A DNA stretch of 64,000 bases, from assembly GCF_014337155.1 (NCBI RefSeq), contig NZ_CP060632.1:248001-312000 (forward strand), given 5' to 3'. A program made the translations under genes and the position numbers. Origin of the DNA: Wujia chipingensis. Its GTDB lineage: Bacteria > Bacillota > Clostridia > Lachnospirales > Lachnospiraceae. Shown in pieces: positions 35,612-43,670 of this stretch. The notes beneath the pieces were generated by a model. It saw only the letters and a list, made by a program, of their open reading frames with translations, did not search any database and was not told the DNA's origin. Numbering within the stretch: position 1 is the stretch's first letter; every line of letters starts with the position of its first letter.

Positions 35612-36786
35612 GAAATCCATTGTCAAAAACGATAGAACAGATTAAGCCATCTGGAATCCGGAAGTTCTTTGACATTGTAAGTGAGATGCCACATGCAATC
35701 TCACTTGGTGTTGGTGAGCCGGATTTTGATACACCATGGCATGTTCGATCAGAGGGTATCCGTTCGCTGGAAAAAGGACGGACATTTTATACATCGAATT
35801 CCGGATTGATTGAACTGCGTCAGGAAATCTGTAAATGGTATCAGAGAAAATATAACGTATTGTATGATTATAAGACCGAAGCACTGCTGACCGTCGGTGG
35901 CAGTGAGGGTATCGATGTGGCACTCCGTGCCATGCTTGATCCGGGCGATGAGGTTATTATCCCGGAGCCTTGCTATGTATCGTATGTACCTTGTGTACAG
36001 TTGATCGGTGCTGTGCCGGTTACAATCGAGTTGAAAAATGAGAACCAGTTCCGTCTGACATCGGAGGAGCTGCTTGCAGCGATTACGGATAAGACGAAGA
36101 TTCTGATTCTTGCATTTCCAAGCAACCCGACAGGTGCGGTTATGACGAAGGAAGATTTGGAGCCAATCGCAAAGATCTGTCAGGAGAAGGATATTTACGT
36201 GATCTCCGATGAGATTTATTCCGAACTTACATATGGCGGTCAGAAGCATTGTTCGATTTCATCCCTGCCGGGCATGAAGGAGCGGACAATCGTTATCAAC
36301 GGTTTCTCCAAGGCATATGCGATGACCGGATGGAGACTTGGTTATGCGCTTGCCCCGGAGGTAATCGCACATCAGATGACGAAGATCCATCAGTTTGCAA
36401 TTATGTGTGCACCGACCACGAGCCAGTATGCAGCTATCGAAGCAATCAAAAATGGCGATGCAGATATCGAGAAGATGTGCAAGTCGTATGACCAAAGACG
36501 CCGGTTCCTGCTGAAGAAATTCGAGGAGATCGGACTTCCGTGCTTTGAGCCGCATGGCGCATTTTATGTGTTCCCATGCATCAAGGAGTTTGGCATCACG
36601 AGTGACGAATTCGCAACGAGACTGCTTCGTGAAGAGGAACTTGCAGTTGTGCCGGGTACGGCATTTGGTGACTGCGGCGAAGGATTCCTGCGTATCTCGT
36701 ATGCATACTCAATCGAGCAGCTCAAAGAGGCGATGGGAAGATTAGAGAGATTTATTGGACGATTAAGAGAGCAAAAGACATGTTAA
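35608..36786 (+). CDS. Class I/II aminotransferase (PLP)
   Basis: 392 residues starting at GTG within the lrp stop. PLP-fold signatures: SNPTGAVMTKEDL, ISDEIYSELTYGG, and the lysine motif GFSKAYAMTGWRLGYA that holds PLP; C-terminal Arg in FLRISYA. The fold-type I aspartate/aromatic aminotransferase group; exact amino acid not determinable. Overlaps trmL by seven bases. Confidence 0.93.
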   Translation: MRNPLSKTIEQIKPSGIRKFFDIVSEMPHAISLGVGEPDFDTPWHVRSEGIRSLEKGRTFYTSNSGLIELRQEICKWYQRKYNVLYDYKTEALLTVGGSEGIDVALRAMLDPGDEVIIPEPCYVSYVPCVQLIGAVPVTIELKNENQFRLTSEELLAAITDKTKILILAFPSNPTGAVMTKEDLEPIAKICQEKDIYVISDEIYSELTYGGQKHCSISSLPGMKERTIVINGFSKAYAMTGWRLGYALAPEVIAHQMTKIHQFAIMCAPTTSQYAAIEAIKNGDADIEKMCKSYDQRRRFLLKKFEEIGLPCFEPHGAFYVFPCIKEFGITSDEFATRLLREEELAVVPGTAFGDCGEGFLRISYAYSIEQLKEAMGRLERFIGRLREQKTC

Positions 36787-37271
36787 ACATCGTATTACAT
36801 GAGCCGGAAATGCCGGCAAATACAGGAAATATCGGACGTACCTGCGTGGCAACGGGGGTGCGTCTGCATCTGATCGAGCCACTTGGATTTTTATTAAATG
36901 ACAAGATGGTGAAGCGCGCGGGACTGGATTACTGGGATCGTCTGGATGTGACACGCTATGACGATTACAACGATTTTCTGGCGAAGAATCCGGGCGCGAA
37001 GGTTTATATGGCAACGACAAAATCAAAGCAGAAATACACCGATGTGAAATATGAGGATGACTGCTTTATTATGTTTGGTGCCGAGAGCAGAGGGATTCCA
37101 GAGGAGATTCTGCTTCAGAATAAGGAAACCTGTGTGCGAATTCCGATGATGCCGGGCGAACGTTCCCTGAACTTATCGAACTCGGTTGGTATCGTACTGT
37201 ACGAGGCGTTAAGACAGTTGGATTTCCCGGGATTAGAGACAGAAGGACAGTTGCATCATTATCAGTGGTAG
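36780..37271 (+). CDS. trmL: tRNA (cytidine(34)-2'-O)-methyltransferase
   Basis: 163 residues. SPOUT methyltransferase with the N-terminal LHEPEMPANTGNIGRTC, middle FGAESRGIPEEIL and C-terminal IPMMPGERSLNLSNSVGIVLYEAL (SAM-binding knot). Matches TrmL in length. Methylates the wobble base of tRNA(Leu). Overlaps the aminotransferase upstream; the radical SAM gene starts five bases later. Confidence 0.94.
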   Translation: MLNIVLHEPEMPANTGNIGRTCVATGVRLHLIEPLGFLLNDKMVKRAGLDYWDRLDVTRYDDYNDFLAKNPGAKVYMATTKSKQKYTDVKYEDDCFIMFGAESRGIPEEILLQNKETCVRIPMMPGERSLNLSNSVGIVLYEALRQLDFPGLETEGQLHHYQW

Positions 37272-37276
37272 AGATT

Positions 37277-38452
37277 ATGAGACAGGAAAAATGGCTGGAT
37301 AAGCCGTATTATTCATTGGATGCATATATGAAATACACCTATGGACAGAAGGTGTACAAGATTGCGGTCGACGCAGGGCTTACCTGCCCGAACCGTGATG
37401 GTACACTTGGCGAACGTGGGTGTATTTTTTGTAGTGCCGGCGGAAGCGGCGATTTCGCAGTGCCAATCGCAGGTGGTGGCAGGCAGGATGGACAGAGCGT
37501 GGTTGGTGCTTCGGCGAATGGCCGTGTGTACGAGCATCGGTCGAAACGGGATTCGCGCGGGGCATCGACAGAGGTTTATCATAAGGAATATGAGCGCCGG
37601 GGAAGCTGCGTCGATGTGGAGCGGAAAACGCTTGATATCAAACGGCAGATGGAACGTGGCATGGCGAAGTTCCATAAGAAGGTCGGAGAGAAGTTCGTCA
37701 TTTATTTTCAGGCATACACGAACACCTATGGAGATCCGGCATACTTGGAACGCATCTGGCGGGAAGCATTAGAAGAGGAGTCGGTCGTTGGAATCAGTAT
37801 TGCGACAAGACCGGATTGTCTGGGGATTCCGGGAGTATCGGTAGCTGTAAAAAAAGCGGAGATGGCTGCAGTGGAGAACCAGTCCGGAAATGCAGAGACA
37901 GTTATTTCGATACTCGGAAGATTGCAAAAGGAGTATGCCGAGAGTGGCAAATTCATCTGGATTGAACTTGGACTGCAGACGATGCATGAAGCAACAGCAG
38001 AATATATCCGCCGGGGATATCTGCTCTCTACCTATGAAACAGCGATTCAGGCACTTGCAGACAACCATATCCCATATATCACGCATGTGATCTTAGGGCT
38101 GCCGGGCGAGACGGAAGATGATATGCTTGCGACGGTGCGGTATGTGTGTGGACAGCAGGCAAAACCTTTTGGAATCAAGCTGCAGCTGCTGCATGTGCTG
38201 CGAGGCACGGATCTGTGCGGGGATTATGAGGCAGGCAGCTTTGAAGTGCTGTCACAGGATGAATATATTGAGCTTGTTATCAAATGTCTGGAAGTGATTC
38301 CGGAGGATATTGTGATTCATCGTGTCACTGGCGATGGACCGAAAAATATTTTAGTCGCGCCGCTCTGGTCGGGGAACAAACGACAGGTGTTAAACACCCT
38401 TCACCAGAAGATGAAAATCGAAAAAAGAGAACAGGGTACATGGGCAAAATAA
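37277..38452 (+). CDS. TIGR01212/YtqA family radical SAM protein with an insertion
   Basis: 391 residues from the ATG at 37277. The SAM-cluster cysteines are Cys37, Cys49 and Cys52 (CPNRDGTLGERGCIFC), followed by GGSGDFA, YFQAYTNTYG, ISIATRPDC, IELGLQT and HRVTGDGP, all as in YtqA, a family of unknown substrate distantly related to Elp3. Compared with Bacillus YtqA (about 320 residues) there is a roughly 55-residue Gly/Arg/Ser-rich insertion after GSGDFA (residues about 62-118) and a second smaller one near 195-225. The frame is uninterrupted. It is last in the lrp operon. Confidence 0.9.
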   Translation: MRQEKWLDKPYYSLDAYMKYTYGQKVYKIAVDAGLTCPNRDGTLGERGCIFCSAGGSGDFAVPIAGGGRQDGQSVVGASANGRVYEHRSKRDSRGASTEVYHKEYERRGSCVDVERKTLDIKRQMERGMAKFHKKVGEKFVIYFQAYTNTYGDPAYLERIWREALEEESVVGISIATRPDCLGIPGVSVAVKKAEMAAVENQSGNAETVISILGRLQKEYAESGKFIWIELGLQTMHEATAEYIRRGYLLSTYETAIQALADNHIPYITHVILGLPGETEDDMLATVRYVCGQQAKPFGIKLQLLHVLRGTDLCGDYEAGSFEVLSQDEYIELVIKCLEVIPEDIVIHRVTGDGPKNILVAPLWSGNKRQVLNTLHQKMKIEKREQGTWAK

Positions 38453-38795
38453 AAAAAGTTTTGCCCATTTTTCTAGTATTTATGCGGGCTCCCGCAAATG
38501 TTCCAAACTTACGCTTTACAAAATCTATCCAGCCGTGGTATAGTCAGCTCGTGGTCGAGAATCGTTGTTCTGGCGTAGTTCGGTCACAGTCGAAAAAGTA
38601 ACAATCATAACGTTTTCCAATTATTTGTTTTACGAATTTCAATGGAATTACCCAACAAAGAATTTGCAGAGTTTGTGAATAACTATGCGTGTGTTAAGCT
38701 CTGCCTTTTTTAGGAATTTTATAAGCTATGTGAACGAATAATTTGGAAAACTGCATGATTGGAACCGTGTTTATGCACAGAAAAGGAGGTGCGCA
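38453..38795. other. Non-coding stretch before the Tad locus, with a terminator-like hairpin
   Basis: I see no gene here. GCAGAGTTT and AAGCTCTGC (38666-38706, 23-base loop, one G-T pair) are followed by CTTTTTT, a plausible terminator for the operon upstream. A small GCGGG/CCCGC hairpin lies near 38490. No riboswitch is recognised, and I could not place the Tad promoter. Confidence 0.45.
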
Positions 38796-39263
38796 ATCTG
38801 GAACGTTATACTTGGTATATGGTTATTGGGTGCGGTCGTAGTGGACCTTAGAACGTATAAAATTCCGAACCGGTTTTGCCTATGTATGATTGGCTGCGGT
38901 TTCCTGCTGCAGGGGTATGCACATGGCGTGGAAGGACTTTTGGCAGGTGGACAAGGCATGCTGATTGGGTTTGCAACCCTGTATGGGCTGTTCTGGATTC
39001 GGGTATTGGGTGCCGGGGACGTAAAGTTGTTTTGCGCGATCGGCGCATTTATGGGAAAAGAAGTGTGGAATGTGCTTCTATATACCTGCATATTTGCAGG
39101 TGGACTGGCAGTTGGAAAGCTGGCGGTTATACTGGCGAAACGAAGAAAAATGCCGTTTTTGTCAGAAGCAGAACGGACGGAGGGTGTGCGGATGCACATG
39201 TCGGTACCAATTCTGCTTGGCTATATTGCGTATGTGACAGGGGGTGTGTCGATTGGCATATAA
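38796..39263 (+). CDS. Prepilin peptidase, TadV/CpaA (A24) type
   Basis: About 155 residues of an integral-membrane aspartic protease that trims prepilins. The two catalytic aspartates lie in VVVDLRTYKIPN and the family motif GAGDVK. A strong SD (AAAAGGAGGT, 38781-38790) is followed at five bases by ATC, not ATG; reading from ATC gives a complete first helix (NVILGIWLLGAVVVD) as in other TadV proteins. The nearest conventional in-frame start is TTG at 38826, 36 bases from the SD, which would delete most of that helix. Start therefore uncertain. First gene of the Tad locus. Confidence 0.8.
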   Translation: MWNVILGIWLLGAVVVDLRTYKIPNRFCLCMIGCGFLLQGYAHGVEGLLAGGQGMLIGFATLYGLFWIRVLGAGDVKLFCAIGAFMGKEVWNVLLYTCIFAGGLAVGKLAVILAKRRKMPFLSEAERTEGVRMHMSVPILLGYIAYVTGGVSIGI

Positions 39264-40125
39264 GGTGTGTCTGCTGGATTCTGATCCAGCATATCAAAGG
39301 GCGTTAATGGAATATCTGAATTTGCGGGCAACAATTCCGATCCAGCTTTATGTATTTTCGAATCCTGCGGTGTATGCCGCTTTTCGGGAGCGGGAGAAAC
39401 CGGAGCTGATACTGGTTGGAGACTGCTATGCGGACTGGAAGGACGCGGAGGACTGCCCGGTTCTGGTGCTCACGATAAACCGCGAATATATCGGGCGGAC
39501 GCAGTATTTTTTTCGGTACCAGAGTGTGGAACATCTGGTTGAAACGATGCTTCAGATGATTGGAGCGAATCAGCCCTGTGTGACAGAAACAGGCATGTTT
39601 TATGCCGTGTATTCCCCGCTGGGGCGATGCGGAAAAACGACGTTTGCCAAAAAACTGTGTGAGCGGATTGGGAACAGCCTATATGTGAATTGGGAAGGCA
39701 TTTCGGAATGCTTAGATGAAAAAGGGATTGGAAGCTGGATGCTCTATTGCATGAAAAGCAGAAATGAGGAATGTCTGGAGTATTTGCAGGCAAATGCGGT
39801 TGCGAGTCTGCCGCCACCGGAATGTTTCCGGGATATCCGGCAGATCGAGATTGAGGATCTTCGATGGTTCCGGGAAGCGATTCAAAGACGCGGACAGTAT
39901 GCGGGTGTAGTGTTTGATATTGGAGGTATGGCATTGGCAAGTTATGCAGTATTTGGCGCATTTGACCGGATCTTGATACCGACGCTTCGAGATACAGTTT
40001 CTCAGAAAAAACAGAAGGTATTCGAGCAAATGTTGCGTCAGGAATATGAAAAAACAGAGAATCTGCAATATGTCCAGTTAGAAGGACAGGATGTGGATCA
40101 GATAGCAGACATGTATGTGAGGTAA
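39253..40125 (+). CDS. TadZ/CpaE-like ATPase
   Basis: 290 residues from the TTG at 39253 (eight bases after AGGGGG), overlapping the peptidase; a GTG at 39244 is also in frame. An N-terminal receiver-like domain (CLLDSDPAYQRALMEYLNL, LILVGD) precedes a MinD/ParA-like P-loop domain (SPLGRCGKTTFAKKL, then GVVFDIGGMA). This is the layout of TadZ/CpaE, which places the Tad pilus machine in the cell. The signalling Asp of the receiver is not obvious, as usual in CpaE. Confidence 0.85.
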   Translation: MAYKVCLLDSDPAYQRALMEYLNLRATIPIQLYVFSNPAVYAAFREREKPELILVGDCYADWKDAEDCPVLVLTINREYIGRTQYFFRYQSVEHLVETMLQMIGANQPCVTETGMFYAVYSPLGRCGKTTFAKKLCERIGNSLYVNWEGISECLDEKGIGSWMLYCMKSRNEECLEYLQANAVASLPPPECFRDIRQIEIEDLRWFREAIQRRGQYAGVVFDIGGMALASYAVFGAFDRILIPTLRDTVSQKKQKVFEQMLRQEYEKTENLQYVQLEGQDVDQIADMYVR

Positions 40126-40129
40126 TGGA

Positions 40130-41383
40130 ATGGAACTACGATCTTTGCGGGAACGACTGAAAATGCGTGTGGCGGCAGAACTGGATCTGACAAGGGATGT
40201 GGAGGATGCAGAGATTGCGCGGATGATCGACCGGTGCATCCTCGAAGAGACAAAGGATCAATATGTCCCTTTGAAGGAAAAGGTCGGTCTGCGGGTGGAG
40301 TTGTTTAACAGCCTTCGGCGGCTGGATGTGCTGACGGAGCTTCTGGAAGATGAGACGGTAACGGAGATCATGGTCAATGGACAGTCGGATATTTTTGTAG
40401 AGCGGGATGGTGTGATCCGGCGCTATGAGAAGGGATTTTCGTCGGAGGAACGACTGGAGACAGTGATTCAGCATATTGTCGGGGATTGTAACCGGCGGAT
40501 CAATGCGGCGTCTCCAATCGTAGATGCGCGGCTGATGGATGGCTCGCGTGTATGTATCGTGACAAGACCGGTGTCGCTTGGTGGACCGGTGATCACGATC
40601 CGGCGGTTTCCGAAACAACGGATTGATATGAAAGCATTGATTGCGATGGGAAGTGTGGATGCAGGCGTTGCATCGGTGCTGCGGATATTGGTGCAGGCGG
40701 GGTACAACATATTTATCTCCGGCGGTACCGGTTCCGGCAAGACGACAATGCTGAATGCACTCAGTGATTTTGTGCCAAAGGATGCGCGGATCGTGACGAT
40801 TGAGGATTCGGCAGAATTACAGATCCGCGGTGTGGAAAATCTGGTTCGGCTGGAGGCACGCACGGCGAATCTGGAGGGCGAAAACGAGATCACAATTCGG
40901 GATTTGATTAAGGCGAGTCTCCGGCTCCGCCCAGATCGGATCATTGTGGGTGAGGTGCGGGACGCGGCGGCAATCGATATGCTTTCTGCAATGGGAACCG
41001 GACATGATGGGTCGCTGTCGACCGGACATGCAAATTCGGCGGAGGACATGCTGGCACGATTGGAAACGATGGTGCTGATGGGAATGGAGATTCCGCTTCC
41101 TGCCGTGCGCAGGCAGATTGCATCAGCGGTGGATATTGTCATTCATGTGAGCCGGCTGCGGGACAAAACCCGCAAGGTAGTAGAGATATGTGAGGTAAAA
41201 GGTATGGAACATGGAGAAATCAGATTAAACACATTGTTTGAGTTTCAAGAGACGGGCGTGCGAAACGGAAAGGTGCAGGGCGTGCTACGGAAGGTAAATG
41301 ACCTGCTGCATCTGGAGAAGATGCAGAGTGCAGGGATGATGGAAATTTTTGAGGAGGTGGTTTGTGGATTACCGGGTGTATAG
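40130..41383 (+). CDS. tadA: Tad pilus assembly ATPase TadA/CpaF
   Basis: 417 residues. Type II/IV secretion ATPase of the TadA subfamily: FISGGTGSGKTTMLNAL (Walker A), DARIVTIEDSAELQI (Asp box), RLRPDRIIVGEVRDAAAIDMLSAM (Walker B) and STGHANSAEDMLARLE (His box). The N-terminal helical domain is shorter than in proteobacterial TadA. Cytosolic motor for pilus extension and perhaps retraction. Confidence 0.95.
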   Translation: MELRSLRERLKMRVAAELDLTRDVEDAEIARMIDRCILEETKDQYVPLKEKVGLRVELFNSLRRLDVLTELLEDETVTEIMVNGQSDIFVERDGVIRRYEKGFSSEERLETVIQHIVGDCNRRINAASPIVDARLMDGSRVCIVTRPVSLGGPVITIRRFPKQRIDMKALIAMGSVDAGVASVLRILVQAGYNIFISGGTGSGKTTMLNALSDFVPKDARIVTIEDSAELQIRGVENLVRLEARTANLEGENEITIRDLIKASLRLRPDRIIVGEVRDAAAIDMLSAMGTGHDGSLSTGHANSAEDMLARLETMVLMGMEIPLPAVRRQIASAVDIVIHVSRLRDKTRKVVEICEVKGMEHGEIRLNTLFEFQETGVRNGKVQGVLRKVNDLLHLEKMQSAGMMEIFEEVVCGLPGV

Positions 41384-42092
41384 AGCGGATATCAGGTTTT
41401 GGATGATCGTGATTCTGCTAAGCTGTGCGGTTGGAGGTAGTGCAGGATATTTATTTTTTGATGCGTGGTGGGGATGTCTGTTGATTCCCATATGTATCCC
41501 CGTGGTGCAAAAACGGCTCCGTCAGGGCTGTCTGCAAAAGCAGACGCGGCAGCTGAAAACAGAATTCCGGGAAGTGATGACGCTGGTGTCAGGAAGTATC
41601 AGTGCCGGGTATTCGTTGGAAAATGCGTTTGTACAGACATACCGGACGAGCGCGGAGGAGTTCCCGTTGATGGAAGCGGAACTACAGATTTTGACGAATG
41701 GTATTGCCTGTCATAAGCGGATCGAACAGCTCCTGATGGCACTTGCAGATCGAAGCGGCGTGGATGAAATCCGGGAACTGGCAGCTATGATTGAGGCTGC
41801 AAAACGCTATGGCGGCAATATTCCGTATCTGATTCGCCGGATGGTGCGACAAATGCAGGAGTCTGAGCTGGTGGAACTGGAGATTCAGACGGTGCTGGCT
41901 GCGAAGAAATTAGAAGGACGCATTATGCTGTTTGTTCCATTTGGAATTGTGTTGTTTCTGCGTATGACAAATGCGTCTTATATGCAGGTGCTTTACACCA
42001 CTGCGACCGGGAGACTTTGGATGGGCGTCTCGTTGGCGGGCATTGGTTTGTGCGCGTGGTGGATTGAAAAAATAATAAGAATCGAGGTGTAA
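41364..42092 (+). CDS. tadB: Tad pilus platform protein TadB
   Basis: 242 residues from the GTG at 41364, six bases after GAGGAGG (a TTG at 41349 is also in frame), overlapping tadA by 20 bases. Two N-terminal helices, then a T2SSF domain (FREVMTLVSGSISAGYSLENAF) and C-terminal helices. Inner-membrane platform that couples TadA to pilin. Confidence 0.88.
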   Translation: MDYRVYRADIRFWMIVILLSCAVGGSAGYLFFDAWWGCLLIPICIPVVQKRLRQGCLQKQTRQLKTEFREVMTLVSGSISAGYSLENAFVQTYRTSAEEFPLMEAELQILTNGIACHKRIEQLLMALADRSGVDEIRELAAMIEAAKRYGGNIPYLIRRMVRQMQESELVELEIQTVLAAKKLEGRIMLFVPFGIVLFLRMTNASYMQVLYTTATGRLWMGVSLAGIGLCAWWIEKIIRIEV

Positions 42093-42095
42093 AAA

Positions 42096-43451
42096 ATGGA
42101 GTTATGCATAGGAATACAGGCAGCACTTGCCTGTTTGGCAATCTTATCGAGAATCCATTTCAGTAAATACAAAGATGGAGATATCAAAGGGCTGAAACAT
42201 ATCCGGGAGGAAGTGCAGGCATTGCGGGTGTTGACGCGGCGGGAGGCGCAGACGCTTGTTCGAACGCGTGTAAAGCAGCTGGTCTGGACAACCATTGCAA
42301 TCCTGTTTGCAAGTACTTGTATCGCGGAGGGACTACTGTTTAAAAGCATGCAGCAGTCAGAAAGATTGGACACACAAGTCGTGAAACGGACAAATTATGA
42401 TGGCAAAGTGAAAACGGAAGATATCCGGCTGTCGGTCGATGACAAAGAATATACATATACGATGGAAATTGAACCAAGAGAATACACGGAGGAAGAATTC
42501 TATCAGCAGGCACAACAGCGGATTACGGAGTTGGAATCGGAAATATTAGGTGACAATCCGGATCTGGAGCATGTAAGCCGTTCTCTGAATTTACCAGGGG
42601 AGGATGCAACAGGGGTATTTACCTATGCGTGGAGATCAGACAATCCCGCAGTGCTTTCCTCTTATGGAAAGGTAGACTTGGAGGAAGTGACAGAGACGGT
42701 GATCGTGCTGCTGACGGTAGAGGTATCGTATCGGACATATACGATAGAACATAGCTTTCCGGTATCTGTGGTGAAGGATATGCGTAGGAAAGATGCGATA
42801 GAACGGGTAGAAGACGCACTTTTTCAGTTGGAACAGGAGACAAGAACCGATGAGGCACTGGTTTTGCCAGAGCAGCTCGGGGAAGTAGGCATTTCGTTAC
42901 AGAAACAAGAACATGGACAGGCAATGACATGGGTGATATTTGGCATTGTGCTGGCGGCGGCTTTGCCGGTCTGGCTGTATGCAAAATGGAAAGAAGAACG
43001 GAAAAAAAGAAACAATGTGCTAATGGAACAATATCCGTCTTTTGTAAATCGCCTGTGGCTGCTGCTTGGATCGGGAATGACGGTGCAGACAGGAATCCGG
43101 CAGATTCTATCAGAAATGGAAAAAGATTGGTTGTTAAGAAGAGAGCTGGAATATGCGATGCATCAGCTTGACACTGGAAGTGAGGAGAGCTGGGTGTATG
43201 AGCAGCTTGGCCGGCGGCTGGAACTGCCGGAATATTACCAACTGCTACAACACATCAGTCAGTATATTCGTATGGGAACAAAGGATCTTAGAAATCTGAT
43301 GGAGCAGGAGATGCAGCAGGCGTTGGAAAAACGCCGGGAGCTTGCAAAGAAAAAAGGAGAGGAGGCATCAACAAAGCTGTTATTTCCCATGATCCTGCTG
43401 TTGGTTCTTGTTATGGTAATGATCGTATATCCGGCTTGGGCCGGATTGTAG
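42096..43451 (+). CDS. TadC-like platform protein with extracytoplasmic Ig-like insert
   Basis: 451 residues, about 150 longer than usual TadC. N-terminal hydrophobic stretch (about 3-20), transmembrane helix at about 62-83, then roughly 190 residues predicted outside, including a beta-rich stretch (about 175-235, TYAWRSDNPAVLSSYGKV) that reads like an atrophied bacterial Ig domain; another helix at about 277-297; then the T2SSF domain (PSFVNRLWLLLGSGMTVQTGIRQIL) and a final helix (about 428-448). The C-terminal third is clear TadC; the insert is not part of the standard family. Confidence 0.8.
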   Translation: MELCIGIQAALACLAILSRIHFSKYKDGDIKGLKHIREEVQALRVLTRREAQTLVRTRVKQLVWTTIAILFASTCIAEGLLFKSMQQSERLDTQVVKRTNYDGKVKTEDIRLSVDDKEYTYTMEIEPREYTEEEFYQQAQQRITELESEILGDNPDLEHVSRSLNLPGEDATGVFTYAWRSDNPAVLSSYGKVDLEEVTETVIVLLTVEVSYRTYTIEHSFPVSVVKDMRRKDAIERVEDALFQLEQETRTDEALVLPEQLGEVGISLQKQEHGQAMTWVIFGIVLAAALPVWLYAKWKEERKKRNNVLMEQYPSFVNRLWLLLGSGMTVQTGIRQILSEMEKDWLLRRELEYAMHQLDTGSEESWVYEQLGRRLELPEYYQLLQHISQYIRMGTKDLRNLMEQEMQQALEKRRELAKKKGEEASTKLLFPMILLLVLVMVMIVYPAWAGL

Positions 43452-43474
43452 AGGATAGAAGGGATGTGAAACGT

Positions 43475-43648
43475 ATGGGTGCATGGAAACGGTTTATGCA
43501 GGAGGAGGACGGAATGGGAGTCGTCGAGGTTATATTGATCATCGTCGTATTGGTTGCGATGGTTCTCATTTTCAAAGAACAGATTTCTGCATTGGTCGAG
43601 ACAATCTGGACAACCATTAACAGGGATGCGAAGAAAGTATATTCGTAG
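43475..43648 (+). CDS. flp: Flp-like pilin
   Basis: 57 residues. A charged leader (about 1-14, KRFMQEEDGMG) ends in Gly-Met-Gly directly before a hydrophobic helix starting VVEVILIIVVLVAMVLIF, with a Glu at position 5 of it as in type IVb pilins and the Flp1-like family. Processing by the TadV-like peptidase is expected after this Gly. Start ATG at 43475; other upstream in-frame starts overlap tadC. It is the major-pilin candidate of the locus. Confidence 0.85.
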   Translation: MGAWKRFMQEEDGMGVVEVILIIVVLVAMVLIFKEQISALVETIWTTINRDAKKVYS

Positions 43649-43670
43649 AAAACAAAGACAGGAGGAGAAT

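Noticed and set aside
38540..38610. Possible c-di-GMP riboswitch before the Tad locus
   Set aside because: GGTCAC occurs, but the rest of the conserved GEMM core is absent.
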